A DNA stretch of 64,000 nucleotides from Holacanthus passer (GCA_025331565.1 JAFREQ010000166.1:577501-641500), one strand, 5' to 3'. Shown: positions 46,161 through 56,080, numbered from the stretch's first letter. Numbers and translations: made by a program. The notes: generated from the sequence alone by a model not told the origin.

Positions 46161-47098
46161 CTATGCAGTAACTGCCATGCAGAGATCATATAAAAAGAAT
46201 TTGATAATTTCAGAGTTCACACCAGCTGAAATGAACTGAACCGAGCAAGAAAATGCACCAGAATTTGTTTTAACCAAACCACAAAGGATAGGCACGAATG
46301 CATGCTAACTTCCACACATCCTTATTTCCTTACTTAGGAATACAAATTTATATATACTTAATACAAATATTTGTATTAACACATATACAAGAACATTTAC
46401 GTATTCATATTCTGAATTGCTCTTTCCCTGTCAGACGATTGATCCAAACAAACTGTGAGCTGGACAAACTTGTTGGAATTTGAAACTGCACTGAACTCTG
46501 AGCACAAATGTGCCAGTAAAAATGATAAAATCTAAAAAAAAAAACCCTCTCAGTAAATTGGCAACCCATGACGATAACAGTATGGTGAACAGAATATTCA
46601 TTTTGCAGTTTGTCTCATTTACATATTTTATTGTTGTTAAGTGATATAGTTAAACTCCAACCTAATTCAGATTAAAGCATTATGATATCAGGTCAGATTA
46701 GTCTATTTGTTCCCCCTGGAGCAATTTTCTTAAATCACTCACATGTGCCACTTAAAAACAAATCTGTTTGTGGTTCTTGCAGCATGAGGGCCGTCGATTC
46801 ACTCAGAAAGAAGAAGTGATAGATGCTATATGACTGATGTCTCATAATGAGTTCTCTCATGTGTTTCATTCTGAAAATCCAAAATTAACCTAGCATGTAT
46901 TTATAGATATACAGCTGAAATAGCGGAAATTTTTTGATGTTAAAAAAAAAGTTTTGTGCTAAAAAAAACAACAACAGCTTTTTCCTCTGTGGTGGATGGT
47001 TTGACTGTTTTTAGGAAGAGGGCGCTCGATGAGTTCAGCTGGAGGAGGAGGAGGAGGATGGAGGAATGTTCCAGAATGCTGATACTGGGGACAGATTA
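46161..47098. other. Intergenic, nothing recognised
   Basis: AT-rich. Poly-A runs at about 46533-46543 and 46940-46949, and a short (GGA)n at 47040-47060. Confidence 0.5.
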
Positions 47099-47240
47099 TA
47101 CACACACACACACACACACACCACGAAAACACACAAAACAAACTTGAGCCAACACTCATCCACTCTCTTGCTTTTCCTCCCTCTCTCTCTTTCTCTCCAA
47201 TCTCCAAAAGCACTCACACTTTACACATTCATATATTTAT

Positions 47241-47335
<95 letters not shown>

Positions 47336-47338
47336 CAC
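47241..47338. repeat. Longest (CA)n microsatellite of the window
   Basis: About 98 bp of CA with a single 'aaac' break near 47319. A separate CA tract lies at 47099-47121. Confidence 0.95.
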
Positions 47339-47934
47339 TCAGTGATCCGGGTGGAATCAAAGGGTATTAGCTGTGCGGTGTTCAGTTCCCCCGGTCCTTT
47401 CCCAGCATTCTCCACAGCTGTACGATTACACAGGTGTTTGGCAAAAACACACTGTTAGAGACCGCAGAGGGGCGGAGTATGTGTGTGTGTGTGTCTGTGT
47501 GTGTGTGTTTGAGTGAGGCAGGGAAAAAAAATGAATATGCATGTGTGGTTGCATGCGTTTGGTGTGTGTCTGCTTGCACAGCTTCCCTGCACGAGTGTGT
47601 GCTTGTGTGTGTGTTTATACCATTAATTCCTCCCAGTGACTCAGCCCTGCTATTTCCTTGACCACAACCATCATCACATTTTAAATTCACTCCTGTCATT
47701 TTTTTTTCTTCCCGTCTGTCTCTCAGCCTTCATTCATGTCTGTAGTTTCCTCAGAAAGTGTGTGTCAGTGCATCCACTAGTTGGTGGGGGGTTGGGGGTT
47801 TACTTGTGTTATCTGATAGTCACATTATTTTAATGGTCTTAATACAGCTAATACCATAGTTAGTGGCTCCAGGAAAAAATGCTGCAGAACTCCACTCTCT
47901 TTATGCACCATTTTATTTGGAAGGGCAACTTTTA
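47339..47934. other. Intergenic, GT-rich
   Basis: Interrupted GT tracts at 47478-47511 and 47594-47613. No gene recognised. Confidence 0.55.
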
Positions 47935-48300
47935 CAACAATTTGGTCATTAAAGCAAATGATTGGACAATTCAAAAATGTAACCTGATGATGGTGGAAAA
48001 GTTAAAGGATCACTAAGTTATATCAATTACTCCTGAAGGGAACATGAATGTCATGAATGAGGAGTGCCTGACACATTTTACCCAAAACCACAAATGTCAA
48101 CCTCACGGTGAAACTACAGAAAAAGTCCTTACATACGTTACACTACATCATGAAAATTCATCCTCTGACCATGAATGTATATACATAATTACGTCACAAT
48201 TGAATAGTTGTTGAGATATTTCAGTCTGGATCAAAGTGACTGACAGCAGACTGACAGATTGACAATGTCATTCACAGAACCATGCTGCCACCGTGGCTAA
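47935..48300 (+). repeat. R1-family interspersed repeat, copy in + orientation
   Basis: 'tttggtcattaaagcaaatg' 'attggacaattc', 'tgtaacctgatgatggtgga', 'ccacaaatgtcaacctcacg', 'aattcatcctctgaccatga' and 'gttgttgagatatttcagtc' follow the order of copy 2 at 27190-27700. They extend past its end to 'agtgactgacagcag', so this copy preserves the distal part of the element. Confidence 0.6.
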
Positions 48301-48479
48301 GAACTAACTCAGTGTTCTGTGTCTCTGATTAATGAATGAAACAGCAGCACAACATATCACTCAAATAGAAGTAGTGCTGTGTTACTAATAGCCTACTTTC
48401 ATAAATAGGGTAGGCCTATTCTGTGGACTTTTAATTAGGACTGACCTGTTAATGTCTCACACCAAAATACTTTAGTTGT
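48301..48479. other. Intergenic, nothing recognised
   Basis: Unassigned spacer with 'gtggacttttaattagga', similar to a phrase in the candidate element at 35360-35500. Confidence 0.4.
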
Positions 48480-48630
48480 GCCTGTGGAGAAGAGTTTGAC
48501 ATTTGGAGAAAGACACTTGTACACTCTCTTGAGAGTTAGATGAGAAGACTCTCATGTCTCATGTAATATGAAGCTGGAGCCAGAAGTCAGTTTGCTTAAC
48601 TTAGCATGAGTATTTTAAAGACAAATTGCA
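48480..48630 (+). repeat. R5 dispersed repeat fragment
   Basis: 'gagagttagatgagaagact' 'ctcatgtctcatgtaatatg' 'aagctggagccagaagtcag' 'tttgcttaacttagcatgag' is the order I recall for a very common fish repeat ('gagagttagatgagaagat..ctcatgtctg...atgaagctagagccag..agcttagcttagcat'). Single copy here. Confidence 0.55.
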
Positions 48631-49704
48631 AATATAACCATATTGATAACCTAACCTACTTAGTTCAGTTCACTGATTTATATTTCAAATATATTTTTTT
48701 ACATTAAAAGTTCAAAAACATTTGAAAGAAGACATACTGCAAAAAATTTTATCAATATTTTTATATCTGCAATGGATCAAATGACTATGTGTAATGTGAA
48801 AGGGGTCACTCACAGCACAAACCTGCTCCCTGTACAGAGATCGAAACTAAAACCAGTGCTCACCCACTGTGTCTGTATGGAGTCAGATTAGTCTCAGTAT
48901 CAATTAACAGATTAAAGATCTACAGATGTATTTTGGGATTTAGATATAAATGACTCTGATGTAATGTAAAAAAAAATCCACATATAAAAAATTAAGTTTT
49001 CAAAGTTTGTATCTCTGATGCACAAATGAATATTTCTTGTTTTAAATGAATGTTGTATGAACCCACAAATATATGAATTTAAAAGTATTTTCAGTTTTCA
49101 TCAAAACCATCTTTGGATGTTGTTACATTTCTATACAAACTGTTGAACCTGCATTAACAAATGGCTTGCTGTTATATTTATCTGGCAACCAACACTAGGC
49201 GGTGGCACAAGTGCTTGATGGATGGATGAACTGTTTTTCCTCAAGAAACACGTCCAACCATTGCTTCCCTCGGTAATAAATCATGGCTTGATTTAATTAA
49301 GCTGATTATGAAATTTTCCAGTGTTTGTACACATGTGGTGCAAGTTTTTGGAACTACCTTTCCCATGATGCTTTGGGGGATGGAAACAGGAAGTATAATA
49401 AGTCAGTGTGGAGTACAGCTGAAGCCTTGTTTTTTCTCTACATTAGTTTATGTTTTAGCCCCATTGAAAGTATGCTGGATTTACTCTCAGCAAGTTCCTG
49501 TTTGGATGAACAGACAACTATCACTGGACTGATTTGATACTGAAGAAAACCTAAAAAGCGATCTTTCTCAGGCAAGTTCTGGAGTGATCTTAAATCAAAC
49601 TTAATCTATGTATATGTATGTGTATCATGTCTCTGTGTTGAGATTTGAGTTATTTGAACGAGTGAGACTTTTGTCACAAAGTATGTTTCTACCCACTTGT
49701 TTTT
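48631..49704. other. Intergenic, nothing recognised
   Basis: AT-rich. Two overlapping 70-74-codon frames near 49308-49537 have no domain and no splice context. Confidence 0.5.
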
Positions 49705-49795
49705 AGATGAGATGTTCCTTCACTAGTCCCACAATGGGGAAACTTCCAAAGAACAGATACTAAACTTGATCTTAGCCAAAAGGCCGAGAAGCAAT
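49705..49795 (-). pseudogene. U2 snRNA 5' end fused to a LINE-like 3' tail
   Basis: Read on the minus strand from 49795, the sequence starts ATTGCTTCTCGGCC and continues through TTTTGGCTAAGATCAAG, TTTAGTATCTGTTCTT. This matches vertebrate U2 snRNA nucleotides 1-47 with two changes, one of them in the GUAGUA branch-point-pairing segment. The match stops abruptly at 49749. The next ~43 nt ('gtttccccattgtgggacta', 'gtgaaggaacatctcat') match the retroelement tail at 37639-37680. The rest of U2 (Sm site, stem-loops III and IV) is absent, so it cannot be a functional snRNA. The structure suggests template switching during reverse transcription, or a U2-headed SINE. Confidence 0.8.
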
Positions 49796-49842
49796 TTTAT
49801 GAGCATTTTCAATTTCCAAATGAAACATCTGAAAAAGTTTTA

Positions 49843-50285
49843 ACATTTGGTTGAGATGGAAAAGTTGTTGTATTGATAAAAGCAAATTGCAAATAGATAG
49901 ATAGATATTGTTGATATTGTACTTTAATTAATTGTGATGTAAATGAATCGTGATGTGCATGAAGCATGTGACTTAAACATTCACTGACGCTTCCGCTGAA
50001 GAGACGAGAAACTGCAGCAGAGAGAAACATCAGATCTGTGTGGAGCAATGAAGAGACTCTACCCGTCCTTAAATTAAAACATGAAATGAAAATAATTAAC
50101 GTCACCTTTACCACATTAGTGTTGCACCCTTGTCTTCTGCACTGGTTTGATGTCGCCTCACTGGAGCAAAAGTTTACCTTGAGGCATCCAGCTCCTAATA
50201 TTTGCATCTGTAATGGAGGGAAATGCACATTAAATTGCATTTTCTGTTGCATATTTTTTGGAAATTCATTTAAAAATTTGACCTG
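49843..50285 (+). repeat. R6-family element, copy A
   Basis: Blocks in order: 'ggttgagatggaaaagttg' (49849), 'attgataaaa', 'agcagagagaaacatcagat' 'ctgtgtgg', 'ccttaaattaaaacatgaaa', 'cagctcctaatatttgcatc' (50189), 'tggagggaaatgcacatt' and 'ggaaattcatttaaaaattt'. Copy B at 63205-63555 has the same blocks in the same order and orientation. No coding; likely a non-autonomous DNA element. Unclassified. Confidence 0.6.
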
Positions 50286-51039
50286 TCTCCTTCACCTCAC
50301 CCAGGGTCACAGTGGCCTAAAGGAAGAGTAAGGCTTGATTTGCTTTAACATCTTAAATTTTTACTTTAAATGCTAATAATTTAAGTTCAAGTAGCAACTT
50401 GTAATCCTCATTTATGAAGAATACGGGTATAGGCAGTGTATCATGTTGTATCACTGTTTTTGTTTTTGTATAGATCAGTATCCAGTTGTTCCATTAACTG
50501 AATCACACCAGGAAGTACCCCCCCCCCCCACCTCATTATGTAATAACTTCTAGGTATCAAGGATGATGTTTGCAGCTCAGTTTTGACCCAGATGTGACAA
50601 ACGTTCTGTTTTCTGTTTCACACCATGGCTGTGCGTTCCTGCTACGTTTCAAGGTTAAAACACTCAGACTAAACCAGGATATGTTGTTTGAACGTTACGT
50701 AACTCTCTCCTGTGTTCACATGTTGATAATGAGAGAGGAGCGGCGAGACGTTGGCGGCTCAGCTCGGCTCTCTGTCGACTCAGAGACGAGCGAGGGTGAG
50801 ACAGTCCTCTCAACTGACGGAAGAGAGAAATGACAAAAGTCAACTGTTTTGAATCATCTGTTCACATCTCAGTCTTAAGCACAAAGAATAGATCACAGGC
50901 CGCGAGAGGCCGAGCAACAGCTTCACAGATGAACTTTTCTCCTCCGCTTTTCTTCTTTCTTCTTGATTTCATTCTTTCTTTCATGTTTTTGTATGACTGT
51001 CCTCAAAAAGGCTTAAAACAACCTCTGCTTATGTTTTAA
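50286..51039. other. Intergenic, nothing recognised
   Basis: Poly-C run at about 50518-50529. Frames at 50570-50833 and 50830-51039 show no recognisable domain. Confidence 0.5.
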
Positions 51040-51570
51040 TCCTTAAAGCTGCAGTCACTGAGTTTTTACTTCTTTTTTTCTATTTGACATATTATCACCC
51101 AAAAAATTATAATGGCTAACTCATTTGGCAAAAAGCCCTTTTTTACATACGGACAGAGAGCAAAATTATCATCCAACTGGAGTCATGTTTGTGTCCACCT
51201 GTCTCCTGTTAGCTCTGATTTTGTCTCCACCGATTCCTTAAAAAACATGGCTGCTAAGTAGTTCACATTCTTCACAAGCTAGTTGCTAACTTTGCCTGCC
51301 CACTGTTGCCCATTTCACTTTTTCATCGAAGTTGAAGACGACATTCAATCATGAGATCAGTATGACATCTTTTTATTTAAGGGATGTGAGCTGGTGAATC
51401 CTGTCAGTCCACAGTTTGTTTGGCTGTTATATTCCTGACAGAGAAACTGATCCCAGTGCTCAATACTTGCATCATTTCCAACTTGACTCTGGAACCTGTA
51501 TTATTAAAACACACCTGTTCCCTCCACTAACCACAGGTGTCACCAAATCAACCAGAACTGAATTCTTTGT
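51040..51570 (+). repeat. R2-family interspersed repeat, copy 2
   Basis: 'gctgcagtcactgagttttt', 'atggctgctaagtagttcac', 'cttcacaagctagttgct' (51270-51287), 'aactttgcctgcc' and 'accaaatcaaccagaactga'. Shares the central block with 18738-18768. I recognise the ensemble as a dispersed fish repeat. Non-coding. Confidence 0.5.
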
Positions 51571-52719
51571 TATAACTTTAAACAGCTCTTCTTAGTTAAG
51601 TTTTTTGAACCGTGCAGGTTAAGAAGCCTAAGCTTGAAACTCCACAGCATTAGTGTCCTCATCCGACAAAAAACCCTCCAATTTTAAAATGTACTACTGG
51701 ATAACTTATTCTGCCACTGAGGTGTGGTGATGTTTGCGTAACTGTACATGCTGACATTTTAGATTGATTTCCTTCCAGACAGCCAACGGTTTCACTTTGT
51801 TGCTGTGATTATCTCCTCTGCAGACAGATGATACATCACATCAACATGCGCTCACCTCTCTTATTCTCCAACTTCATAATGAAGAACCAACCAAAACACA
51901 TCATTCTCTTCACAACATCCGTGGCAGTGTGTCTTCTTGGTTTGATTCGACAACCTGACAAAATAGCAAGAGTTTTTTTTTTTTATTATTTCATGTAGTG
52001 ACTCACAGTGATAATATTGACATAGGATGTGTGCTGTGGTGGATTTTTTGTCAGGACTAGGGGACCGTAAAAGTTTGTTGCTGGGCTGATTATTGCTAAT
52101 GCGTGACCTGCCAGTTGTATTGTGTGACCTTGTATGTCTGTGTCTGTGTCAAAAGTGGATAAAGAAAGTTGCAGTATGTTTACCATCCACTTCATCTCTG
52201 CCCAGATTGTCCAATCAACACTTTTACCAAAACTGTTTTATGTGATTTTTATGATTAGATTCACCTCAGATGAGGAACAGGAAGGCAGATTAAACATGCT
52301 CGCACTTATGTATTTTGTAACAACGAGTGGATCTGTGCTCTCTGCTGCTGTTACGCGGCTTTCAGTTTGTTCGAGAGTGACGGGCTGTGAAGGGCCAACA
52401 GGCAGGGCCGCTTTACACGGCAACAAATAAGCCTTTATGTCGTACCTGCACCTGTGTGTTTTTGCTGGCTTTTTCTCTCTGTGAAAGAAACCCGCACATG
52501 CAGGGTGTAATTTGCTGAAATAGGCCAGTCATTTTATACCTGGAGGCTGTGGGCTGCACACAAAAAAAAAAAAAAGCAAAGTACTGCAAAGTATTTCCAG
52601 AGAGGTGGGTTTTGGTGCTGTTGTGGTTTAAGTGGTGACCCACAGGGGGTGACCATGCAGGTCAAGCACTGCACTTGTTTCAATGTGCTTTTTAGTCTAA
52701 CCAATAAACAAGGAAAAAC
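51571..52719. other. Intergenic, nothing recognised
   Basis: Poly-T at about 51974-51985, poly-A at about 52561-52575. The 98-codon frame at 52134-52430 shows no domain. Confidence 0.5.
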
Positions 52720-52880
52720 TATCTCAGAATCAGCTTTATTGGCCAGGTATGTGAACACATACAAGGAATCTGACTCTTCTTTGCTCTCAGTACTCTCAGA
52801 AGTAGACAACAAGGTAAACATACGCATTAGACTACTAGACAGTAAGATAATAGTGAAATGGGGCGAGAGGATGCTGAAAT
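52720..52880. repeat. R7-family repeat, copy 3
   Basis: 'tctcagaatcagctttattg' 'gccaggtatgtgaacacata' 'caaggaatctgactcttctt', the best-preserved of three copies (others at 31111 and 31592). The downstream AT-rich sequence to about 53060, with 'ttgcacagggatcttcat', may belong to the same element. Confidence 0.6.
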
Positions 52881-53369
52881 AAATACGATTAGTGTAACAG
52901 GTTGCTTTATATACATGAGGTATATGACAGTATACACAGTACACACAGTGCATAGTTTGTGTTGGTAGATATTTACTTGATAACAACATTGTGTATTTAA
53001 ACAGTGAGGATATGTAATATTATTCCCAGGTGAATGTTTGTGTTGCTGTGTTATTGCACAGGGATCTTCATGACACTACATAAAGACACATGCATTCAGA
53101 GATAGATGTAAAATAAAGGATTACATGAAATTAAAAAAAAAAGCAAACATGACATAAACATGACATAAACATGTTTTTAAATAATCAAAAGTTTCTCTAC
53201 AGTTCAAGCACCATTGCAGTGGAGTAAGAAAAAAAACAGAAATCACCTTTTCCAATTAGCCCAATTAACCCAGTCCAAATGAAAGCAGCCAATCACGGCA
53301 CCAATCAGCCAATCAATCAAAGCAACAAACCACATTTTTCTTTCACATTTGTTCATTTTAGCGGGCAGG
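52881..53369. other. Spacer upstream of the tcf4 promoter block
   Basis: AT-rich. 'aacatgacataaacatgaca' is a small tandem duplication near 53146-53170. At 53260-53330 is a run of 'ccaattagcccaattaaccc' and 'agccaatcacgg..accaatcagccaatcaatc', giving several CCAAT/ATTGG boxes just upstream of the GC-rich block. These may be part of the proximal promoter. Confidence 0.45.
53258..53332 (+). promoter_or_regulatory. CCAAT-box cluster upstream of tcf4
   Basis: At least five CCAAT pentamers within about 70 bp ('ttccaattagcccaattaac', 'cagccaatcacggcaccaat', 'cagccaatcaatc'). They lie about 60-130 bp before the start of the CpG-rich leader. Multiple CCAAT boxes (NF-Y sites) are typical of TATA-less CpG promoters. 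No convincing TATA box follows. Promoter function is inferred from position and motif density. Confidence 0.5.
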
Positions 53370-54130
53370 GTTTTTTCTCCTCTCTCCTGCAGCAGCAGCG
53401 GCGGCGGCAGCAGCAGCTCGGTGCTCGGTGTTGGACGAGGATGTAAAAGCTAGGTGGCCGCACGCGCGCATTTATCGCACCGAGCCCCGCGCCGGACGCA
53501 CGTGGGATCCGTCCGTCCTGCGCGCTGGATCTCGAGCAGCGGCAGCCGAGCGGAGGGCACCGTGAGCCGGCTCAGCAGCGGCGCTCAGCCCGCCCGGACC
53601 ACCACCACCACCACCGCGTGTTTTGATCTCTCTCTTCCTGGAGACATCGTGTTATTTATTTATATCCTCTGCGTGTGTGTGTGTGTGTGTGAGTGTGTGT
53701 GTGAGAGAGAGTGAGGCTTCCACAGTGAGCTGATCGCGGAGAGAGGTCGGACTTCTCGGGGGGAAAACACACCAAAAACACACGCGAAAACACTCCCCCC
53801 CCCACCTCCACCACCAACCAACACCACCAGTCTATTATTTCCTGTCAGCTTTTTTCTTGCGATTTATTTCCTGCTCGCCCAACAAGGAACCCGGGACTGA
53901 TCCCCCCCTTTCGCTCCGAGGATGAAAGATCTGAGGCTCTGAGCTGCTTTCTCTGGATTTATCTCGCCGTGGAGGAAAAAAAAAAAAAAAAGAAAGATCC
54001 GACAAAAAAAAGAGAGAGAGAGCCGAGGTCTTCCTCCTCTTCTCCTCTCCCTCCCTCCATCTCTCCATCTGTCTTCTATCTATCTCTCCGGTTTGTTTCC
54101 ATGTTTTTAGGTCCGTGCGATTTTGCTAAA
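53370..54130 (+). promoter_or_regulatory. tcf4: tcf4 CpG-rich promoter and 5' leader
   Basis: Strong rise in GC and CpG from about 53380 ('gcagcagcggcggcggcag', 'cgcacgcgcgcatttatcgc', 'gccccgcgccggacgcacgt'), fading by about 53950, in an otherwise AT-rich, CpG-poor window. It is followed by the first coding exon without an obvious intron. The likely reading is a CpG-island promoter and long untranslated leader. Two tiny upstream ORFs are present: ATG-TAA at 53440 and a 6-codon ORF MKDLRL at 53922-53942. A pyrimidine-rich run ending 'catgtttttag' at 54110 could also serve as a splice acceptor for alternative upstream exons. Confidence 0.65.
53389..53417 (+). repeat. Short CAG/CGG triplet repeat in the tcf4 leader
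   Basis: 'cagcagcagcggcggcggca' followed by 'gcagcag', about 29 bp in the sense strand. Short and mixed. It is in the opposite sense to the CTG repeat described in an intron of human TCF4, and in a different position. Confidence 0.8.
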
Positions 54131-54202
54131 ATGCATCATCAACAGCGGATGGCAGCTTTGGGAACAGACAAGGAGCTGAGTGACCTGCTGGATTTCAGCG
54201 CG
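54131..54202 (+). CDS. tcf4: Tcf4 (E2-2) transcription factor, first coding exon
   Basis: TCF4 is a class I bHLH E protein. It binds E-boxes (CANNTG) as a homodimer or with tissue-specific bHLH partners and acts in neural, lymphoid and dendritic-cell development, in the nucleus. This exon encodes 24 residues, MHHQQRMAAL...ELSDLLDFSA, identical as I recall to the N terminus of vertebrate TCF4-B. TCF12 and TCF3 begin instead with MNPQQQR and MNQPQR. The segment is the core of activation domain AD1; the ELSDLLDFS motif contacts CBP/p300 and the TAFH domains of TAF4/ETO proteins. The ATG has A at -3 (aaaATGc). An in-frame ATG also exists at 54101 in a weak context (MFLGPCDFAK before MHHQQ), so a 10-residue longer start is possible but less likely. 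The exon ends in a GT donor (gcg|gtaagc), phase 0. The frame is open upstream, so splicing from other 5' exons at 54110/54111 would also be in frame. Confidence 0.95.
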
Positions 54203-54984
54203 GTAAGCAGCTTCTGTTTTTTGATTCTGATCACATGAATGTAGAGACTTATCATGAACATAGAGGCGTCCGTGCACACAGCACTGTTTACACTGTAACC
54301 TGCATATATTGTAGCCTTTCAACTGTTTGCACAGAACTTGTGTGTTTATGTAACTTGCAGAAAAAGTCAGTGCATATTGTTGTAATTTCTTTTTTTTGTT
54401 TCTGTGTGTGTGTGTGTGTGTGCAGAGAATTGTGATGCTGCATTAGTAATTTTGTTGTCTTATAGATGCGAAACAGCGATTTGAAAATGTTCCCAACATC
54501 CATGGTAGTATATCTCATTTTAAGTCCTTTTTTCCTTCATGTGTAGCCTGATTTTTTTTTTTTTTGCCCATGATAGGATTTAGAAAATGTTTGTCTGTGA
54601 GAGTTTCACATGCAAAAAAAAAGAAGGGCTCGGTGTTGAATCATGAACCTGCATGACAGACAGGCAGCCGAAAAGACAGAAATGTGTCACACTGTCGCCG
54701 CAGTTTGACTTCTTCCTTCAGCCGGCTGTTAAAAGCCCCCAACTCATGAGTCCGTTTAAAAGTTTGCGTTTTTCTAAACGTGGTTCGGTGAACTTGACGG
54801 ACAGGAAACAGCGTCCCCGCTCTCGGCCATGTTTTCTCTGCGCCTCTCCTCTGGGAGCAACTTTGGTCCGGAGAGGAGGAGAGAAAAAAAATCACCCCAA
54901 AATGAAGAGAGAAAAAAACTCTTACATTAATCCTGTTAAGAGACAGCATGCACATAATGATATCAGACAATATCAGCACTGTAA
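54203..54984 (+). other. tcf4: tcf4 intron 1, proximal part
   Basis: Intron starts gtaagc. Holds a (GT)n run at about 54402-54422 and T-rich and A-rich runs near 54552-54565 and 54614-54622. Frames of 118 and 150 codons at 54641-55093 have no recognisable domain. No exon seen. Confidence 0.6.
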
Positions 54985-56080
54985 GAATGAGGCCAGTGAT
55001 GCTGCATGAGATGCAAACATAAGGAGAGAGAGAGAAAAAAATCACCACTTGAAATAATGTAAGTTCCTGCAAGAATGTTAATGCAATAAACAAATTGGAT
55101 CACAGCTGAGGCCTTCGTACACAATGTGAGCCACTGGAGCAGCCTTGGAATATTTTCCAGATATCACAGGAGGCACTGTTAACATCAGGAGAATATCAGG
55201 AGATCTCAATCTTAAAAGAATGAGACTAGTGATGCTGCATGAGATTCAGAGAGAAGAGATAAAAGCCCCATAAATACACCCCTCAGTCTCTACAGGAATA
55301 TTAATGCAATGAGCAAATATCGTAAAATCCCAGCTGAGGCCTGCACACACACTCTAACTATGTAGGAGTGTTGTAGAAATATAAAGATATGACAGGAGTT
55401 TTTAAATTTAAAAGCTATTATAAGATAACCGACATTTAATCTCCCATGGGTGCACTATTGTGATTTTTAATATTATAGAAACTTATGAGATTTTTAACAA
55501 AGAGCATACAATAAGAGCATTGATATGCTATGAACTGAAATCCAGAGACACATAACATGCTTTTAATATTAGAACAATTAACAATGTGTGCTGTCACGCC
55601 TATTTAGGTCTGTCTGTACCGTAAATACATAATCAAAGTGTCTATAAGAGGGATTATAGGTGACAAAAGTCCAATAAAATCACTTTAGTGGGACACACAT
55701 TCTCTCAAGGCTCTACAAGAATATTATGGGAATGTTAGAGTGACATTCAAGAAGCCTTACAACAAGAGAGTTAAATTCATAGTGAGAAAATTGTGGGCAT
55801 ATTTTTAGACTGTTATAGTAAAATAGGGTCACTAAATCCATTATGGAGAACAACGTAGACATAACAAACCTCTGTTGGAATACTGTAATGATCCAAACAG
55901 TGTACTTTATATAGTAATACATCCAGTAAACCATAATACTGTGAAAAACTCTATAGTGATATTATAGATGACAAAAATACCATTATGTCCAATTAAATCG
56001 CCATAAACTCCTCGTCAATGGCAAACACATACTTTATTCTCTATAAGAATATTATAAGATTGTAATTGTGGACAAAAATA
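54985..56080 (+). repeat. Diverged tandem array of ~211-bp units in tcf4 intron 1
   Basis: Two clear neighbouring copies. 'aatgaggccagtgatgctgc' 'atgagatgcaaacat', 'cctgcaagaatgttaatgca' (about 55069) and 'cacagctgaggccttcgtac' reappear as 'aatgagactagtgatgctgc' 'atgagattcagagag', 'tctacaggaatattaatgca' (about 55289) and 'cccagctgaggcctgcacac'. Weaker repeats of the 'ctctacaagaatatta' marker follow at about 55710 and 56040, so spacings are near 218, 422 (two units) and 330. An old, degenerating satellite-like array. Non-coding. Confidence 0.65.

Noticed and set aside
49749..49795. Functional U2 snRNA gene
   Set aside because: Only the first 47 nt are present, the branch-point-pairing segment is mutated, and the Sm site and 3' stem-loops are missing.
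53389..53417. Orthologue of the human TCF4 intronic CTG repeat
   Set aside because: The tract is CAG/CGG in the sense strand, very short, and in the leader block rather than an intron; no basis for orthology.
53454..53714. 86-codon frame in the tcf4 CpG block
   Set aside because: Begins at GTG, not ATG, has no recognisable domain and ends in a GT repeat; best read as untranslated leader.
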